Below the pieces are notes generated by a model. That model was given only the letters and a program-made list of their open reading frames with translations, was not told the origin of the DNA and made no database searches. DNA of 64,000 bases, taken from positions 1 through 64,000 of the forward strand of contig JAJYIF010000003.1 in the NCBI GenBank assembly GCA_021790195.1, given 5' to 3'. This document shows positions 51,480-61,274 of the stretch, one piece after another. The position numbers were made by a program, and so were the translations under genes. This DNA comes from Nitrospirota bacterium (GTDB lineage: Bacteria > Nitrospirota > Thermodesulfovibrionia > Thermodesulfovibrionales > UBA9159). Numbering within the stretch: position 1 is the stretch's first letter; every line of letters starts with the position of its first letter.

Positions 51480-52453
51480 TGGAAGATGGGTCTGCCGACG
51501 CTTCGGGGAAAAAGGTCGTCAACGTATAAATGAAACAGACCGAGAACGCCGACGCTATGACCCGACCGCGAGTTTACAGGGATTTGCGCCGCCATGCCGA
51601 ACTCCATATATTTCCCGCACCAGACAATGCCCGGATTCACAGTGCCGGTCGTCTGTCCCTTACAGTCCGCGTTCATGCAGGTCTGCATGGGAAACTCCGT
51701 CACCAATATCATGCGCCTGAACGGGTCCCCGAGCCCGATATCTTTCACAAAGGATTGAAAGTACATGAGACTATATTGTACTGAAAATGCCCAGGTAATG
51801 TCAGTCGGATTCCGCTCTACGTTGAGTGTTCCGTCAGGGCCCGCCGTCACGTTCTTGCTCCGTGTCGGGAAACTGGGAGCGAACACTCCGGTGATCGCGA
51901 AGGGTCTCAGAAAGTTCACTGAGTAGGGAAGATCGCCGAATCCCTTGCCGAAAAAGAAACCGGGCGAAATGGTCGAAAAAGAATCCGCTACCCGATGGGC
52001 CCCCGTCCCTCCGATATCGATATCTGTTCCCACCGACATGATCAGCTCGTGCGGCTCATTCGTGAGAAACTGCCATTTTGCTCCCACCCCGAGGTTATCC
52101 CAGCCGTTTGCCGAGCCGTCTCCGTTTGACCCGAGGTGGATGTGGGCCTCGTGGAACTCCAGTCCAAAATTGGGTATGATGCGCTTCGAATAGTCGATAT
52201 CGACCTCTGTCAGCTTGTTCGGCTCTTCTCCGGGCTGTTTTGCGCGGTTGACAAGGATCGAAAACTCATCCGAAATAAAGGGGTCATCCACCTGAAAGGT
52301 CGTAGGGAAAAACCTCTGCCCGGCGAAACCGTGAGCCCAGGCCGAAACAGGGACGAGAATGGCAAATACCCCTGTAAACACCACTGCCCTGAATAATCGT
52401 TGAATTGCACCATCACCCCTTGCCCGGCTGCGCATGCTTCCCTTAGCTGTCAT
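51476..52453 (-). CDS. Outer-membrane beta-barrel-like protein of the CopCD cluster
   Basis: 325 residues from MTAKGSMRSRARGDG with a signal segment (AVVFTGVFAILVPVSAWAHG). The mature chain alternates polar and aromatic residues (FGLEFHEAHIHLG, KWQFLTNEPHELIMSVGTDI, WAFSVQYSLMYFQ) and ends in HLYVDDLFPRSVGRPIFH; the final Phe-His resembles, imperfectly, an outer-membrane-targeting aromatic end. Several His lie near the mature N-terminus. A longer start at 52507 is possible but lacks signal logic. First gene ahead of copC and copD, so a copper- or metal-related porin role is inferred. Confidence 0.7.
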   Translation of the reverse strand: MTAKGSMRSRARGDGAIQRLFRAVVFTGVFAILVPVSAWAHGFAGQRFFPTTFQVDDPFISDEFSILVNRAKQPGEEPNKLTEVDIDYSKRIIPNFGLEFHEAHIHLGSNGDGSANGWDNLGVGAKWQFLTNEPHELIMSVGTDIDIGGTGAHRVADSFSTISPGFFFGKGFGDLPYSVNFLRPFAITGVFAPSFPTRSKNVTAGPDGTLNVERNPTDITWAFSVQYSLMYFQSFVKDIGLGDPFRRMILVTEFPMQTCMNADCKGQTTGTVNPGIVWCGKYMEFGMAAQIPVNSRSGHSVGVLGLFHLYVDDLFPRSVGRPIFH

Positions 52454-52582
52454 ATATCCTCCCCGAATCGGAGTCTGTGCGACACGTCTCTCAATGCCTC
52501 GTGTCATTCTATCAGCGAATCACTATAGCGTCAAATCATCCAGGGCTTTCCTTGCGCGAAAGCATAATGCGCCTCCAGCGGT

Positions 52583-52867
52583 CTAAGGAGGCACTCCTGT
52601 GATATCAGGGCGTTTCGCTTTGACCGTCTCCTGCAATATCCTCATGCGCCTTGCTAGGTCCCTCAGTGCGTCCGCAAGGCTGAGACCATCCTCCATCTTT
52701 TCCCTGATAAACTGCGCCTTGGCAAGCTCACAAATCATCCTTTCGGTAGAATCATTTCTGACGCAAATGTTCCTGCCTGTTTCTAGCTGCTGACCTATGC
52801 AATTCTCGATCTGCTCCGGAGTGTATCTGCGCGCGAGCTCCCTTATCTGTTTCACTTCAAGACTCAT
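52583..52867 (-). CDS. Small helical protein coupled to a phosphoribosyltransferase
   Basis: 94 residues, soluble, mostly helical: VKQIRELARRYTPEQIENCI, GQQLETGRNICV, MICELAKAQFIREKMEDGL. No catalytic motif. Its start overlaps the stop of the phosphoribosyltransferase gene by four bases, so it is translated with it. I recognise a recurring hypothetical family but cannot name a function. Confidence 0.7.
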   Translation of the reverse strand: MSLEVKQIRELARRYTPEQIENCIGQQLETGRNICVRNDSTERMICELAKAQFIREKMEDGLSLADALRDLARRMRILQETVKAKRPDITGVPP

Positions 52868-53502
52868 ACCTGCTCCGCTTTGAGCAGAAAGACGACCTCC
52901 TCATCGCTCACCTGCCTGAAATCCTGATAATAATTGCCGACCGCCATAAAGTCAAAAGGGGCGCTGAGACACACAAGATCATCTACCATGTTCCTGATCT
53001 CCTCCCTCGCTTCAACGGAAGCTACCGGAAAGGCCGCGACGAGGCGTGCAACTCTTTCATTCCTCAGCGTCGATATTGTCGCCTTCATTGTAGCTCCGGT
53101 GGCAACGCCGTCGTCTACTAAAATAACCGCCTTCCCTGCGAGGGATGTCATGGCCCTGCCCTCCCGGTAAACAGACGCCCTTCTTCGCGTCTCCTCCATC
53201 TGCCTCGAAATCTCTCCCTGTATGTATTCTTCGGAAATTCCGTAGGCGTCTATGATGTCCTTATTCAGCCAGACAAGGCCGGTTTCGGAGACCGCCCCGA
53301 CCGCCAATTCAGTCCGGCCCGGAAACCCCAATTTTCTGACGATAAGGACATCGAGGGGACAATTCAAGATACGGGCCACTGCATGGCCTGTTACAACCCC
53401 TCCCCTCGGCAGAGCGAGCACAAGAGCGTCTTTACGTTCTCTATATCTAGCCAGTCTCGAAGCGAGTCTTTCGCCGGCATCTCTTCTATCTCTAAACAGC
53501 AT
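52864..53502 (-). CDS. Type I phosphoribosyltransferase
   Basis: 212 residues from MLFRDRRDAGERLASRLARY; a longer start at 53544 adds 14 residues without homology. DALVLALPRGGVVTGHAVAR, LDVLIVRKLGFPGRTELAVG and the PRPP loop VILVDDGVATGATMKA define the family (the Rv0571c/ComF-like group of long PRTases). Acceptor substrate unknown. The small helical gene downstream is coupled. Confidence 0.85.
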   Translation of the reverse strand: MLFRDRRDAGERLASRLARYRERKDALVLALPRGGVVTGHAVARILNCPLDVLIVRKLGFPGRTELAVGAVSETGLVWLNKDIIDAYGISEEYIQGEISRQMEETRRRASVYREGRAMTSLAGKAVILVDDGVATGATMKATISTLRNERVARLVAAFPVASVEAREEIRNMVDDLVCLSAPFDFMAVGNYYQDFRQVSDEEVVFLLKAEQV

Positions 53503-53568
53503 ATCGACTCCGGAACGGCGGCATGCCTTGAGCGACAAGCCCACCCTCCTGGCCCAAAGGAGCCGGGA

Positions 53569-54147
53569 CTACCTGATCCTCGTCTCGACCGCTTTCCAGT
53601 CGATGTTCTTAAAAAATGACTCTATGTAATCGCCCCTTTTTAGTCCGTAATCGATCATGAAGGCGTGTTCGAAGACATCCATGATGAGCAGGGGGTTGCA
53701 CCCGGCAGGATGCGAAACATCATGTTCATTGATCCAGAAATTGACGAGCTTCCCGCTCGCCGGGTCCTGATAGAGGGCGCACCAGCCGATGCCCCTCATC
53801 GAGCCCGTGCCCTTGAAGTCTTTTTCCCAGGCCTCGTAGTTTCCAAAGTCCTCGGAGAATTTATTTGCAAGCTTTCCGCTCTTGTTGAACTCGCCTTTTC
53901 CGCCGAGGTTCTCGAAATATAATTCATGGAGCCTCATGCCGTTGAACTCCCACCCCAATCTTCTCTTAAGTTCTGCAAACTCCGGAGCGGCGGTCTTCCC
54001 CTCCTTCAACATCTGACCCAGAATGTCCATTACCTTATTTGTATTGGTCACATAGCCCTGGTAGAGGGTAAAATGGTTCCTTAAAAGGGTCTCGCTGAAT
54101 CCCTGCATCCCGATCAGTTTTGCGTAGTCTTTAGCAGTGTACGACAT
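53569..54147 (-). CDS. sodB: Iron/manganese superoxide dismutase
   Basis: 192 residues. Metal ligands: His25 in NHFTLYQGY, His near 73 in GMRLHELYF, and Asp/His in MDVFEHAFMIDYG; GWCALYQDPASGKLVNFWIN lies before them. The pattern differs from the E. coli enzymes (second ligand in RLHELYF), resembling the SODs of anaerobes. It dismutates superoxide in the cytoplasm. No signal peptide. GGAGG site. The 170 bp upstream hold a small hairpin (CATCTT/AAGATG). Confidence 0.9.
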   Translation of the reverse strand: MSYTAKDYAKLIGMQGFSETLLRNHFTLYQGYVTNTNKVMDILGQMLKEGKTAAPEFAELKRRLGWEFNGMRLHELYFENLGGKGEFNKSGKLANKFSEDFGNYEAWEKDFKGTGSMRGIGWCALYQDPASGKLVNFWINEHDVSHPAGCNPLLIMDVFEHAFMIDYGLKRGDYIESFFKNIDWKAVETRIR

Positions 54148-54313
54148 ATTGTTCCTCCTTTTAGTTCTCTAATCTGAAGGTCTGATTCGGAATCAAATAC
54201 TACCTGATCCTATAGATTAAAGCTTACCCCAAACGTCCGGAATGTCAATAAGCAGCGCATCTTGCGAAAGATGTATTGCGCGAAGGAATATTTCGAGCCC
54301 CGATTGGCTTTTT

Positions 54314-54895
54314 CTATCCGCCGTGTCTTATCCTCGGAAATAATCTCGGCACATCTTCTTTATAGCGTCTGTATTCTTCACCGAAGCGGGCCAGGAGCTC
54401 CTTTTCTTCGAGAGGGATAACCAGCAGATTGACCGCGACAAGGTCGATGAGGGTGCTTATCCCCACGGCTATGATTCCCGTCATCAGAAAGACGCCTAGG
54501 AACATCATGGAATGCGACAGATAAGTCGGGTGCCTTACGACGCCGAAGGCCCCTTCGGCAACAAACCTGCCCTTATTCTCCCGGGACACCTCGGGCACCC
54601 CGATAAGACCCGACAAATGCAGGAGCCTCGCCGTCCACAACTGAAGAAGGGCTCCGGCGGCAAAGACGGCAATCCCCGCCAGAGTCACAAATAGCGGAAA
54701 TATGATCCTGTAGCGGAGCAGGAAAGCCCTGTGAGAATAAATCAGATATGCAACAGGCATCCACGTAATCAGCGGGAGTATATAAGTTAAGAGGCCGAGC
54801 CGCTTAAACAACCCTGGAAGTCCGTGAACCGGGACCCAGAAAAGGGGCACCGCAGGCCACAGCATCATAGTTATGAGTGCTATTGAGTCGGTCAC
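54314..54895 (-). CDS. Isoprenylcysteine carboxyl methyltransferase-like membrane protein
   Basis: 193 residues, five membrane segments. The C-terminal half (FGVVRHPTYLSHSMMFLGVF; then LEEKELLARFGEEYRRYKED, VPRLFPRI) is the PEMT/ICMT signature, with the SAM-contacting R-H-P and E-E-x-x-L. Bacterial homologues methylate unknown substrates; a prenyl or phospholipid target is inference. The start overlaps the stop of the upstream yyaL-type gene by four bases. Confidence 0.85.
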   Translation of the reverse strand: MTDSIALITMMLWPAVPLFWVPVHGLPGLFKRLGLLTYILPLITWMPVAYLIYSHRAFLLRYRIIFPLFVTLAGIAVFAAGALLQLWTARLLHLSGLIGVPEVSRENKGRFVAEGAFGVVRHPTYLSHSMMFLGVFLMTGIIAVGISTLIDLVAVNLLVIPLEEKELLARFGEEYRRYKEDVPRLFPRIRHGG

Positions 54896-56892
54896 GATGT
54901 TCCGGGGTGCCTCCTCAAGAACTCCCGGAGGGCTTCCGCGCTGTCGAGCGGCTCATAACATGGGCCTTTTCTGCAGGGAGTGACGAGCCCCTTGTCCTGG
55001 CCGTACGCCAGCACTGTATAAGGATTGAAGGTAAGACGCGCCGACTCGGCGAGACCGCCGCCCGGATCGACTTCCAGATTGAGCTTCAGCATATTGAAAT
55101 ACCGGTCCATGGCGCAATAATAGTATGCCGAGTGAATTCCGAGATCGGAGGACCGCGAAGAAAACGACTTCAGCGCGGTCTCAGCACGTCGCCAGTATGA
55201 GTCATCGTCCCTTATGTAAGAGAGTTTGATCAGGCAGGTGACAGCGATGGCGTTGGCCGAAGGGTGCGGAATATCTTCGATGACCTTAAGTCTGACCCCT
55301 GCTACAGCATCTGCAGAATCAAAAAAGCCCCCTGCCGCCTCGTCCCATAAACCTGAAACGCACTTCTCCATCAACTCATCCGCCCGTTGAAGGAAAAAGG
55401 GTTCGCCGGTGACTTCATACGCAGAGATATTTGCGTCAATCATATGCACGAAGTCCTCAAGCAGCGCCTCAACGCCCTCGGCATGGAAAAGCCCGGCGTT
55501 AACGTAACGCAGCTCCATTATTCTTTCAAGGCTCTTGAGGGCGAATTCCTTCAGTCTAACGTCCCCGAAGCCCCTGTAGGCCTTCAGATATGCAGAGATA
55601 AACATGCCGTTGAGAGATGTATACAACGTCCTGTCCACAAGAGGGGACTCCCTCTTCAGTCTCTCCCTCAACAGCTTTTCTTTGCCGCGCGCGATTGTCT
55701 CAGATACGACATTCGCCTCTATTCCCATCTCCGAGGATATATCTTCGACCTCCGCAGCGACGAACAATACCTTCTTTGATTTATTGTGGTGTGTAGAGCC
55801 ACTCTCATGAAACAGGTGTGAAGACAGGATCTTGAATTCCTGTTCAGTGAGGGTTCTCCTTAAGTCCTCCTCAGTCCATGTGAAGTAACCGCCTTCGTCT
55901 TCAGGGTTGACGTCGGCGTCCTGGCTTGCGAAGAAACCGCCTTCCGGGTCTGAGAGAGTGTCCTGGACAAACCTGATTATTCCGTACGAGACCTCTTTGA
56001 AATAACGGTCTCCAAAAAGACAATACGCGTCAACATAATTCCTGAGAAGCCAGGCGTTGTCATCAGCCATCTTCTCGAAATGAGGAACAATCCACGACTC
56101 ATCAACGGAATAGCGGTGGAAACCGCCTCCCAAATGGTCATGGAAACCCCCCTTCGACATCGCATCGAGGGTTTTTTTTATCGCAAAACCTTTGCTGTCA
56201 TGGGGCGGCCGTGCCGGTGCCCCCGCGTTTTTCTCTCCCGACTCCAGGTAGTATCGATTCATAAGAAACTCCAGGGCGCCGGAGGCGGGAAATTTCGGCG
56301 CCCTGCCGAAGCCCCCGTTCTGCGGGTCGAATTCCTCCAATATCGCGGAAACTGCGTCGCTCAGCATTGATCTCTTGATGACCGCCTCGGGCGTCTCTTT
56401 CGGCTGAACATAATCCATTAGCTTCTCCGAGTACTCGGCAACTTCCCCCCTCCTCGACCTGTAGAAATCAACTACGCTCCTGATCACTTTCTTGAACCCC
56501 GGTCTTCCGTGGCCGTCCTCAAGAGGGAAATACGTGCCCCCGAAGAAGGGTCTCTTGTCAGGAGTCAGAAACACGGACAGGGGCCAGCCGCCCCCTGATT
56601 CCATGGCCGCCACTGCCTGCTGGTATATCCTGTCTATCTCCGGCCTCTCGTCACGGTCGATTTTGATGTTGATGCAATTCTCATTGAGCAGGCGGACCAC
56701 CTCGTCGTCCTTGAAGCACTCCTCGGCCATAATGTGGCACCAGTGGCACCATATCGCACCCGAACTTAGAAAGACCGGCTTGTCTTCAAGCCTTGCCCTT
56801 TCAAAGGGCTCCTCGCCCCAGGGGTACCAGTCGATCTTCTGGGAGGCCGAATGTTTCAGGTACGCTGCCCTTTCTGTCGAGAGCCGGTTCAC
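54892..56892 (-). CDS. YyaL/SSP411-family thioredoxin-domain protein
   Basis: 666 residues. The N-terminal thioredoxin-like domain (LKHSASQKIDWYPWGEEPFE; SSGAIWCHWCHIMAEECF with Cys-His-Trp-Cys) is followed by a six-hairpin (alpha/alpha)6 region (GGFHDHLGGGFHRYSVDESW, ADDNAWLLRNYVDAY) like glycosidase or epimerase folds. Family members have been called spermatogenesis-associated protein 20 or YyaL; function is unresolved. Full length. Coupled to the ICMT-like gene. Confidence 0.92.
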   Translation of the reverse strand: MNRLSTERAAYLKHSASQKIDWYPWGEEPFERARLEDKPVFLSSGAIWCHWCHIMAEECFKDDEVVRLLNENCINIKIDRDERPEIDRIYQQAVAAMESGGGWPLSVFLTPDKRPFFGGTYFPLEDGHGRPGFKKVIRSVVDFYRSRRGEVAEYSEKLMDYVQPKETPEAVIKRSMLSDAVSAILEEFDPQNGGFGRAPKFPASGALEFLMNRYYLESGEKNAGAPARPPHDSKGFAIKKTLDAMSKGGFHDHLGGGFHRYSVDESWIVPHFEKMADDNAWLLRNYVDAYCLFGDRYFKEVSYGIIRFVQDTLSDPEGGFFASQDADVNPEDEGGYFTWTEEDLRRTLTEQEFKILSSHLFHESGSTHHNKSKKVLFVAAEVEDISSEMGIEANVVSETIARGKEKLLRERLKRESPLVDRTLYTSLNGMFISAYLKAYRGFGDVRLKEFALKSLERIMELRYVNAGLFHAEGVEALLEDFVHMIDANISAYEVTGEPFFLQRADELMEKCVSGLWDEAAGGFFDSADAVAGVRLKVIEDIPHPSANAIAVTCLIKLSYIRDDDSYWRRAETALKSFSSRSSDLGIHSAYYYCAMDRYFNMLKLNLEVDPGGGLAESARLTFNPYTVLAYGQDKGLVTPCRKGPCYEPLDSAEALREFLRRHPGTS

Positions 56893-56920
56893 CGGATGGA
56901 CCTAGAGGGATGCGATATAT

Positions 56921-58825
56921 TCATCGCGCAGTCTCACGGAAGGACATCTTCAGTTCGTATAAGCCCGCATCGAGTCTCTTCTCGATGACAAAGCCTGCAC
57001 GTTCAAAGAGACGGAGCATGCCCCTGTTTTCCATCAGCACCTCCGCGGTAAATCCGTGAAGTCCCTTCTTTCGTGCTATATAGGCGAGGTAGGAAAGCAT
57101 CTCTTTTCCTATGCCCTTATTCTGATAGTCGTCTTTGACTACGAAAGCGACCTCCGCCACGTTTGTTTCAGAGTCAATAAGGTACTGGGCCAGACCGACC
57201 ACGTGCTCTTTGCCTTCGTCCTCGACCGTTGCGAGTATCACCATCTCCTTCGTATAGTCGATCGCGACGAACTTCTGCAGACGCTCGTGTGGCATGTCCC
57301 TTCGCGTCGAGATAAACCTGTGGTACATGGACTCGTCACTCAGCGAGTAAAAGAAGTCCTTCATGAGGTGCTCGTCACTCAGCCTGACCGGTCTTAAGAG
57401 GATGTCGAGGGCCACGTCGGTCCTCCGCGCCGTCTCAAGGTCCTCAGGGTATTCCCCACCTTCCCCGGGAACGAAGGACTGGTCCTTATATATTAGGTTC
57501 AGCTGCTTTGCTCCCTCTATCAACCGGCTACGGAATTTCGGATGGGCTATAGAGATCAGATCCATGGCCCTCTCCCGAACATTTTTCCCGTGGAGGTACG
57601 CAATGCCGTATTCGGTCACGACGTAATGTATGTCGCCTCTCGTCAATGTGACCCCGGCGCCGTCCTTGAGCGAGGTCACTATTCTCGAAAACTCGCCCTC
57701 CTCGGCGGTCGACTGAAGGGCCAGAATGGTCTTCCCGCCCTGCGAGAGTACCGCGCCCCGCATGAAATCAGCCTGTCCGCCTATTCCGCTGTAAAAATAA
57801 TTTCCGATCGACTCGGCCGTTGCCTGGCCGGTCAGGTCTATCTCCAATGCGCTGTTGATGGCGGTCATATTCCTGTGGCGGGCTATGACAAGTGGGTTAT
57901 TCGTGTAGTTGACCGGCCTGAACTCTATCGAGGGGTTGTCGTGAAGGAATTCATAAGTCTCCTTCTTCCCCATACAAAAGGCCGCGACTGTCTTGCCCCT
58001 GTTCAATTCCTTCCTTGAATTGTCTATCACCCCTGCCTTCATGAGATCTATGACGCCGTCCGTCAAGAGCTCTGTGTGGACCCCAAGATGTCTCTTGTTC
58101 CGGAGGTGGGACAGTATAGCGTTCGGAATCGTGCCGTATCCGACCTGGATCACATCTCCGTCCTGGACGAGGCGGCCCACGTTCCGGCCTATCCGCTCGG
58201 TGACCTCGTCCGGTATAAAGGCCTCGTACTCGAGCAGGGGTTCGTCATGAGCGACCATGAAGTCCACGTCTCTGACATGAAGGAAACTCTCCCCGTGGAC
58301 CCGAGGCATCCGCGAATTCACCTGTGCGACCACGAGGGAAGCGTTATCAACCGCAGCTTTCACTATGTCTACGCTTATGCCGAGACTCATGTATCCGTGA
58401 TCGTCCGGAAGCGAGGTCTGTATCAGCGCGACGTCGATCTTTACAAAGCCCCGGCTGAAAAGGTTTGGGACTGCAGATAGAAATACCGGAGTATAGTCCG
58501 AGAGGCCTTTATTGACCGATTCTCTTGTGTTGTTCCCGATGAAAAAGGAGTTGAGCCTGAAATTGTCCTTAAACTTCTCGTCTGCATAGGGAGCTACGCC
58601 GAGGGTCCAAACGTGGAAGACCTCCGCGTCGAGCAGGGCCTTCGGATGGGATTGCACGTATTCCACAAGAGAGCGCACAAGGTATTGCGGCTCCCCGCAG
58701 GCCGTTCCGATGAATATCCTGTTGCCGGGACGTATGCGGCCGAAAATAGCTTGCTCATGCGCAAACTTCTCCGGATATTCTCTCTTTATCCTGTCAAATC
58801 TCTGAAAGGCCTCTTCCGCAATCAT
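56921..58825 (-). CDS. Acetyl-CoA hydrolase/transferase fused to a GNAT acetyltransferase
   Basis: 634 residues from MIAEEAFQRFDRIKREYPEK, with GGAAAGGTGG upstream; an earlier start at 58897 would run into the neighbour and lacks homology. Residues 1-430 resemble CoA transferases/hydrolases (IRPGNRIFIGTACGEPQYLV, IQVGYGTIPNAILSHL, FYSGIGGQADFMRGAVLSQG). Residues ~470-634 are a GNAT domain (FVVKDDYQNKGIGKEMLSYL with the Q-N-x-G-I-G CoA loop). Such fusions occur in Deltaproteobacteria and relatives and may acetylate proteins or shuttle CoA; substrate not known. Confidence 0.9.
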   Translation of the reverse strand: MIAEEAFQRFDRIKREYPEKFAHEQAIFGRIRPGNRIFIGTACGEPQYLVRSLVEYVQSHPKALLDAEVFHVWTLGVAPYADEKFKDNFRLNSFFIGNNTRESVNKGLSDYTPVFLSAVPNLFSRGFVKIDVALIQTSLPDDHGYMSLGISVDIVKAAVDNASLVVAQVNSRMPRVHGESFLHVRDVDFMVAHDEPLLEYEAFIPDEVTERIGRNVGRLVQDGDVIQVGYGTIPNAILSHLRNKRHLGVHTELLTDGVIDLMKAGVIDNSRKELNRGKTVAAFCMGKKETYEFLHDNPSIEFRPVNYTNNPLVIARHRNMTAINSALEIDLTGQATAESIGNYFYSGIGGQADFMRGAVLSQGGKTILALQSTAEEGEFSRIVTSLKDGAGVTLTRGDIHYVVTEYGIAYLHGKNVRERAMDLISIAHPKFRSRLIEGAKQLNLIYKDQSFVPGEGGEYPEDLETARRTDVALDILLRPVRLSDEHLMKDFFYSLSDESMYHRFISTRRDMPHERLQKFVAIDYTKEMVILATVEDEGKEHVVGLAQYLIDSETNVAEVAFVVKDDYQNKGIGKEMLSYLAYIARKKGLHGFTAEVLMENRGMLRLFERAGFVIEKRLDAGLYELKMSFRETAR

Positions 58826-58842
58826 ATTGCTCCACCTTTCCC

Positions 58843-61245
58843 TTAGGCAATCCTGACTTCGAAATTGCTTCCTTCCCACCGCTGCTCGTTGATCCAAAAA
58901 ATAGTAAAAGAGATCGCTGTATCCGAGGATAGTCCTTGCGTCTGAATATCGGCAACGTGCATACCTATCCCGCCCTCACGGCTCTTGTTGTCATATGCGT
59001 TCTTCCAGCCGTCAATGCTCCAGCGCACCATGACGGGAGACAAGGTTTCTATACGCAGCATCTTTCCCTTACGGATATTCCTGCACTTATGATTGAAACG
59101 CCAGATGTCGTATGGGGAACCAATGCGCCCGACCAAATAGCGTTCTGCTGTCTGTAAAGGCATATCGAAGACGCGGCCATCGCGCAGGGAGCGGCATAAT
59201 TTAAGGTATTCCGAATGCGCCCACACGAGCGGCATGGCAGAGCCGGATGGGCGTCCAAAGAAGAGCTCCATCTCCGGAATGTCCGCCGAGTCCCACACCT
59301 GTTCGGATATCATTCCTCCTTCGTTCGCAAAGGCTTCGAGGGTCTCAAGCAACTCCTGCGCTTTGTCCCTTCTTCCGGCCGCAAGCTCATAGTGGGCCCG
59401 CTCGCCCGTCAGGAGGGGCCAGAGACGGCCCATTCCGGTTCCGTCGAAAGGAGAGCCGTCCTCGTGTTCACCGTATCCGTCGTCATTGTAGCGGTGCCAG
59501 GCAGGACCAAACGGAGTATCCACCTTCAGGAGAGAATCTATAACCTTGACCGTGTTTACAATGCGAGGATCATCGGCAGCCCGCAGTCCGAAGCGTACGA
59601 GCGCGAGGGCGTCGGGACTGACTATATGCGCAGCCGGCCTCTCGCTTGAAGCGGGCGGCCGGTTCTTGATCGGCACGAAGCCTCCAACCGGGGAGGAAGC
59701 GTCTGCGAGCTCAGGCGGCGCAATGCGCACATAATAACCCTCCACTCCTATTTCACGGGCCAGGTCCGTGCCGCTCACATAAGTCCATCTATCTATGCCC
59801 GCGTTCCAGGCATCCGCGGTTTCCCGCAGATATACGCCTATTCCAGTCTCTCCGCAAATATCGGCGAGATCGGCTGCGCAAAGAAGAGCGGCCACCTCCA
59901 CCGCAAGGCTGAAAGGAGAGTAGCCTGCGTCTTCCTCCCAGCGGTCTTGCTGCGTCACCGGTCCGTTTTTCACTATGAAAGCGGCGGCGCGCCGGACCAT
60001 GGGCCACAAACTCTTAGCTGCCTCTTCGTCCAGGACCTTCTCGCGCAGCGCGAGATCAACAAGAAGGATGGGAAAGGCGGTCTCGTCCATCTGGATCCCG
60101 CTCCAATAAGGCGTTCCGTCAAGCCACATGTTCTGAGGCCAGTGCCCGTCCTCTTCCTGAGTAGACACCAGGTACCGTCCGACGCGGCGCACGTCCTCCG
60201 CCGCTCCTGCGGCCAGCAGTCCGCCGGCAGACTCAACAAGGTCCCTCGGCCACACAAGATGATAACCCCCGAGGTCGTCGTCCCCCTTTATGAAACCCCA
60301 GGGTATGGAAAGGCCGGCTATCAAGCCGCCCGGGAAGTTGTCGGCCTCATGGGTCAGCAGCACCGCGCCGCTCGTACGGTAAAGCCTGTATTTACCAGGC
60401 TTCTCTTCATCGATGGGCAAAAGCGTCCCCTGCCACTTCCGCCATTCCTCTATATACTCCGCGCGCACTGAATCGAATCCGTCTATAAGTCCCGAGCGCG
60501 CCCTGTTCCCGGCCTCCGCAGGATTTCTTCCAAATCCCAGGGCCAGAAGGAAAGCCCCGTCGGCACCGGACAGGTCCACCTCTGCGCAGAGCGCCACATT
60601 TCCGTTTTCGGCGCGATTGTATTCCCACGTCATTATCTTATGGCCCATCAGGTCCTGCCAGCCATCCGAGACCCCGACGAAACCGACAGATCTTTTCAGG
60701 AAAGGGGTTGAGCAGGCAAGGGCCAGTGCGTTCCCGTCGCGCTCGGCAAAAAGCATCGGCACGCCCTTGTAATCGCCGGTCCATGCAGTGTTACCGGAGC
60801 CCCTGTTGCCTATGTGGGGGGACAAGAGCACATAAAGATGAAAGTCCTCCGGACCATCCTGCAACGGCACAAAGCGCGTCCACTGCAGAAGAGCGTCGCG
60901 CCGGGGATCCGAGACGATCTCTTTCTCTATACGATAGCGGCCCTCCCTGCATGTGTTGATCAGCCGGTAAAGGGGGACACCTTTCACCGGATACTCCACC
61001 TTCGATACCGCGTGGCGCTTCTCCTCTGAGAAGAAGTTGCGGCCGTCCGTGACTATCAGGCCGAGGTCCCGCGTGCACGCCTGGTCCACACGGGGAAAAT
61101 AGATCTCGTTCAGTATCCCGTGGCTGATGCTGAACCAGACCCGGTTCGCATGACTCAGCGAAGTGCCGACCCCGCTCTTGGCGCTCGATGTCCATCGGGC
61201 CGATATGCCGGGCCAGCCCGGCGCATAAGAATCTGATATTGTCAT
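58843..61245 (-). CDS. GH15 glucoamylase (glucan 1,4-alpha-glucosidase)
   Basis: 800 residues from MTISDSYAPGWPGISARWTS, with AGGAGG in front; an earlier start lacks homology. N-terminal beta-sandwich (about 1-270) then the (alpha/alpha)6 barrel: PWGFIKGDDDLGGYHLVWPR, YWSGIQMDETAFPILL with the acid Glu, and ISEQVWDSADIPEMELFFGR with the base Glu. No signal peptide, so it acts on intracellular maltodextrins or glycogen, releasing glucose. Sugar porter and dehydrogenase genes lie upstream on the same strand, giving a glucose-handling operon. Confidence 0.93.
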   Translation of the reverse strand: MTISDSYAPGWPGISARWTSSAKSGVGTSLSHANRVWFSISHGILNEIYFPRVDQACTRDLGLIVTDGRNFFSEEKRHAVSKVEYPVKGVPLYRLINTCREGRYRIEKEIVSDPRRDALLQWTRFVPLQDGPEDFHLYVLLSPHIGNRGSGNTAWTGDYKGVPMLFAERDGNALALACSTPFLKRSVGFVGVSDGWQDLMGHKIMTWEYNRAENGNVALCAEVDLSGADGAFLLALGFGRNPAEAGNRARSGLIDGFDSVRAEYIEEWRKWQGTLLPIDEEKPGKYRLYRTSGAVLLTHEADNFPGGLIAGLSIPWGFIKGDDDLGGYHLVWPRDLVESAGGLLAAGAAEDVRRVGRYLVSTQEEDGHWPQNMWLDGTPYWSGIQMDETAFPILLVDLALREKVLDEEAAKSLWPMVRRAAAFIVKNGPVTQQDRWEEDAGYSPFSLAVEVAALLCAADLADICGETGIGVYLRETADAWNAGIDRWTYVSGTDLAREIGVEGYYVRIAPPELADASSPVGGFVPIKNRPPASSERPAAHIVSPDALALVRFGLRAADDPRIVNTVKVIDSLLKVDTPFGPAWHRYNDDGYGEHEDGSPFDGTGMGRLWPLLTGERAHYELAAGRRDKAQELLETLEAFANEGGMISEQVWDSADIPEMELFFGRPSGSAMPLVWAHSEYLKLCRSLRDGRVFDMPLQTAERYLVGRIGSPYDIWRFNHKCRNIRKGKMLRIETLSPVMVRWSIDGWKNAYDNKSREGGIGMHVADIQTQGLSSDTAISFTIFWINEQRWEGSNFEVRIA

Positions 61246-61274
61246 GAATGCCTCCTGTTTTTTTTCACAACCTG

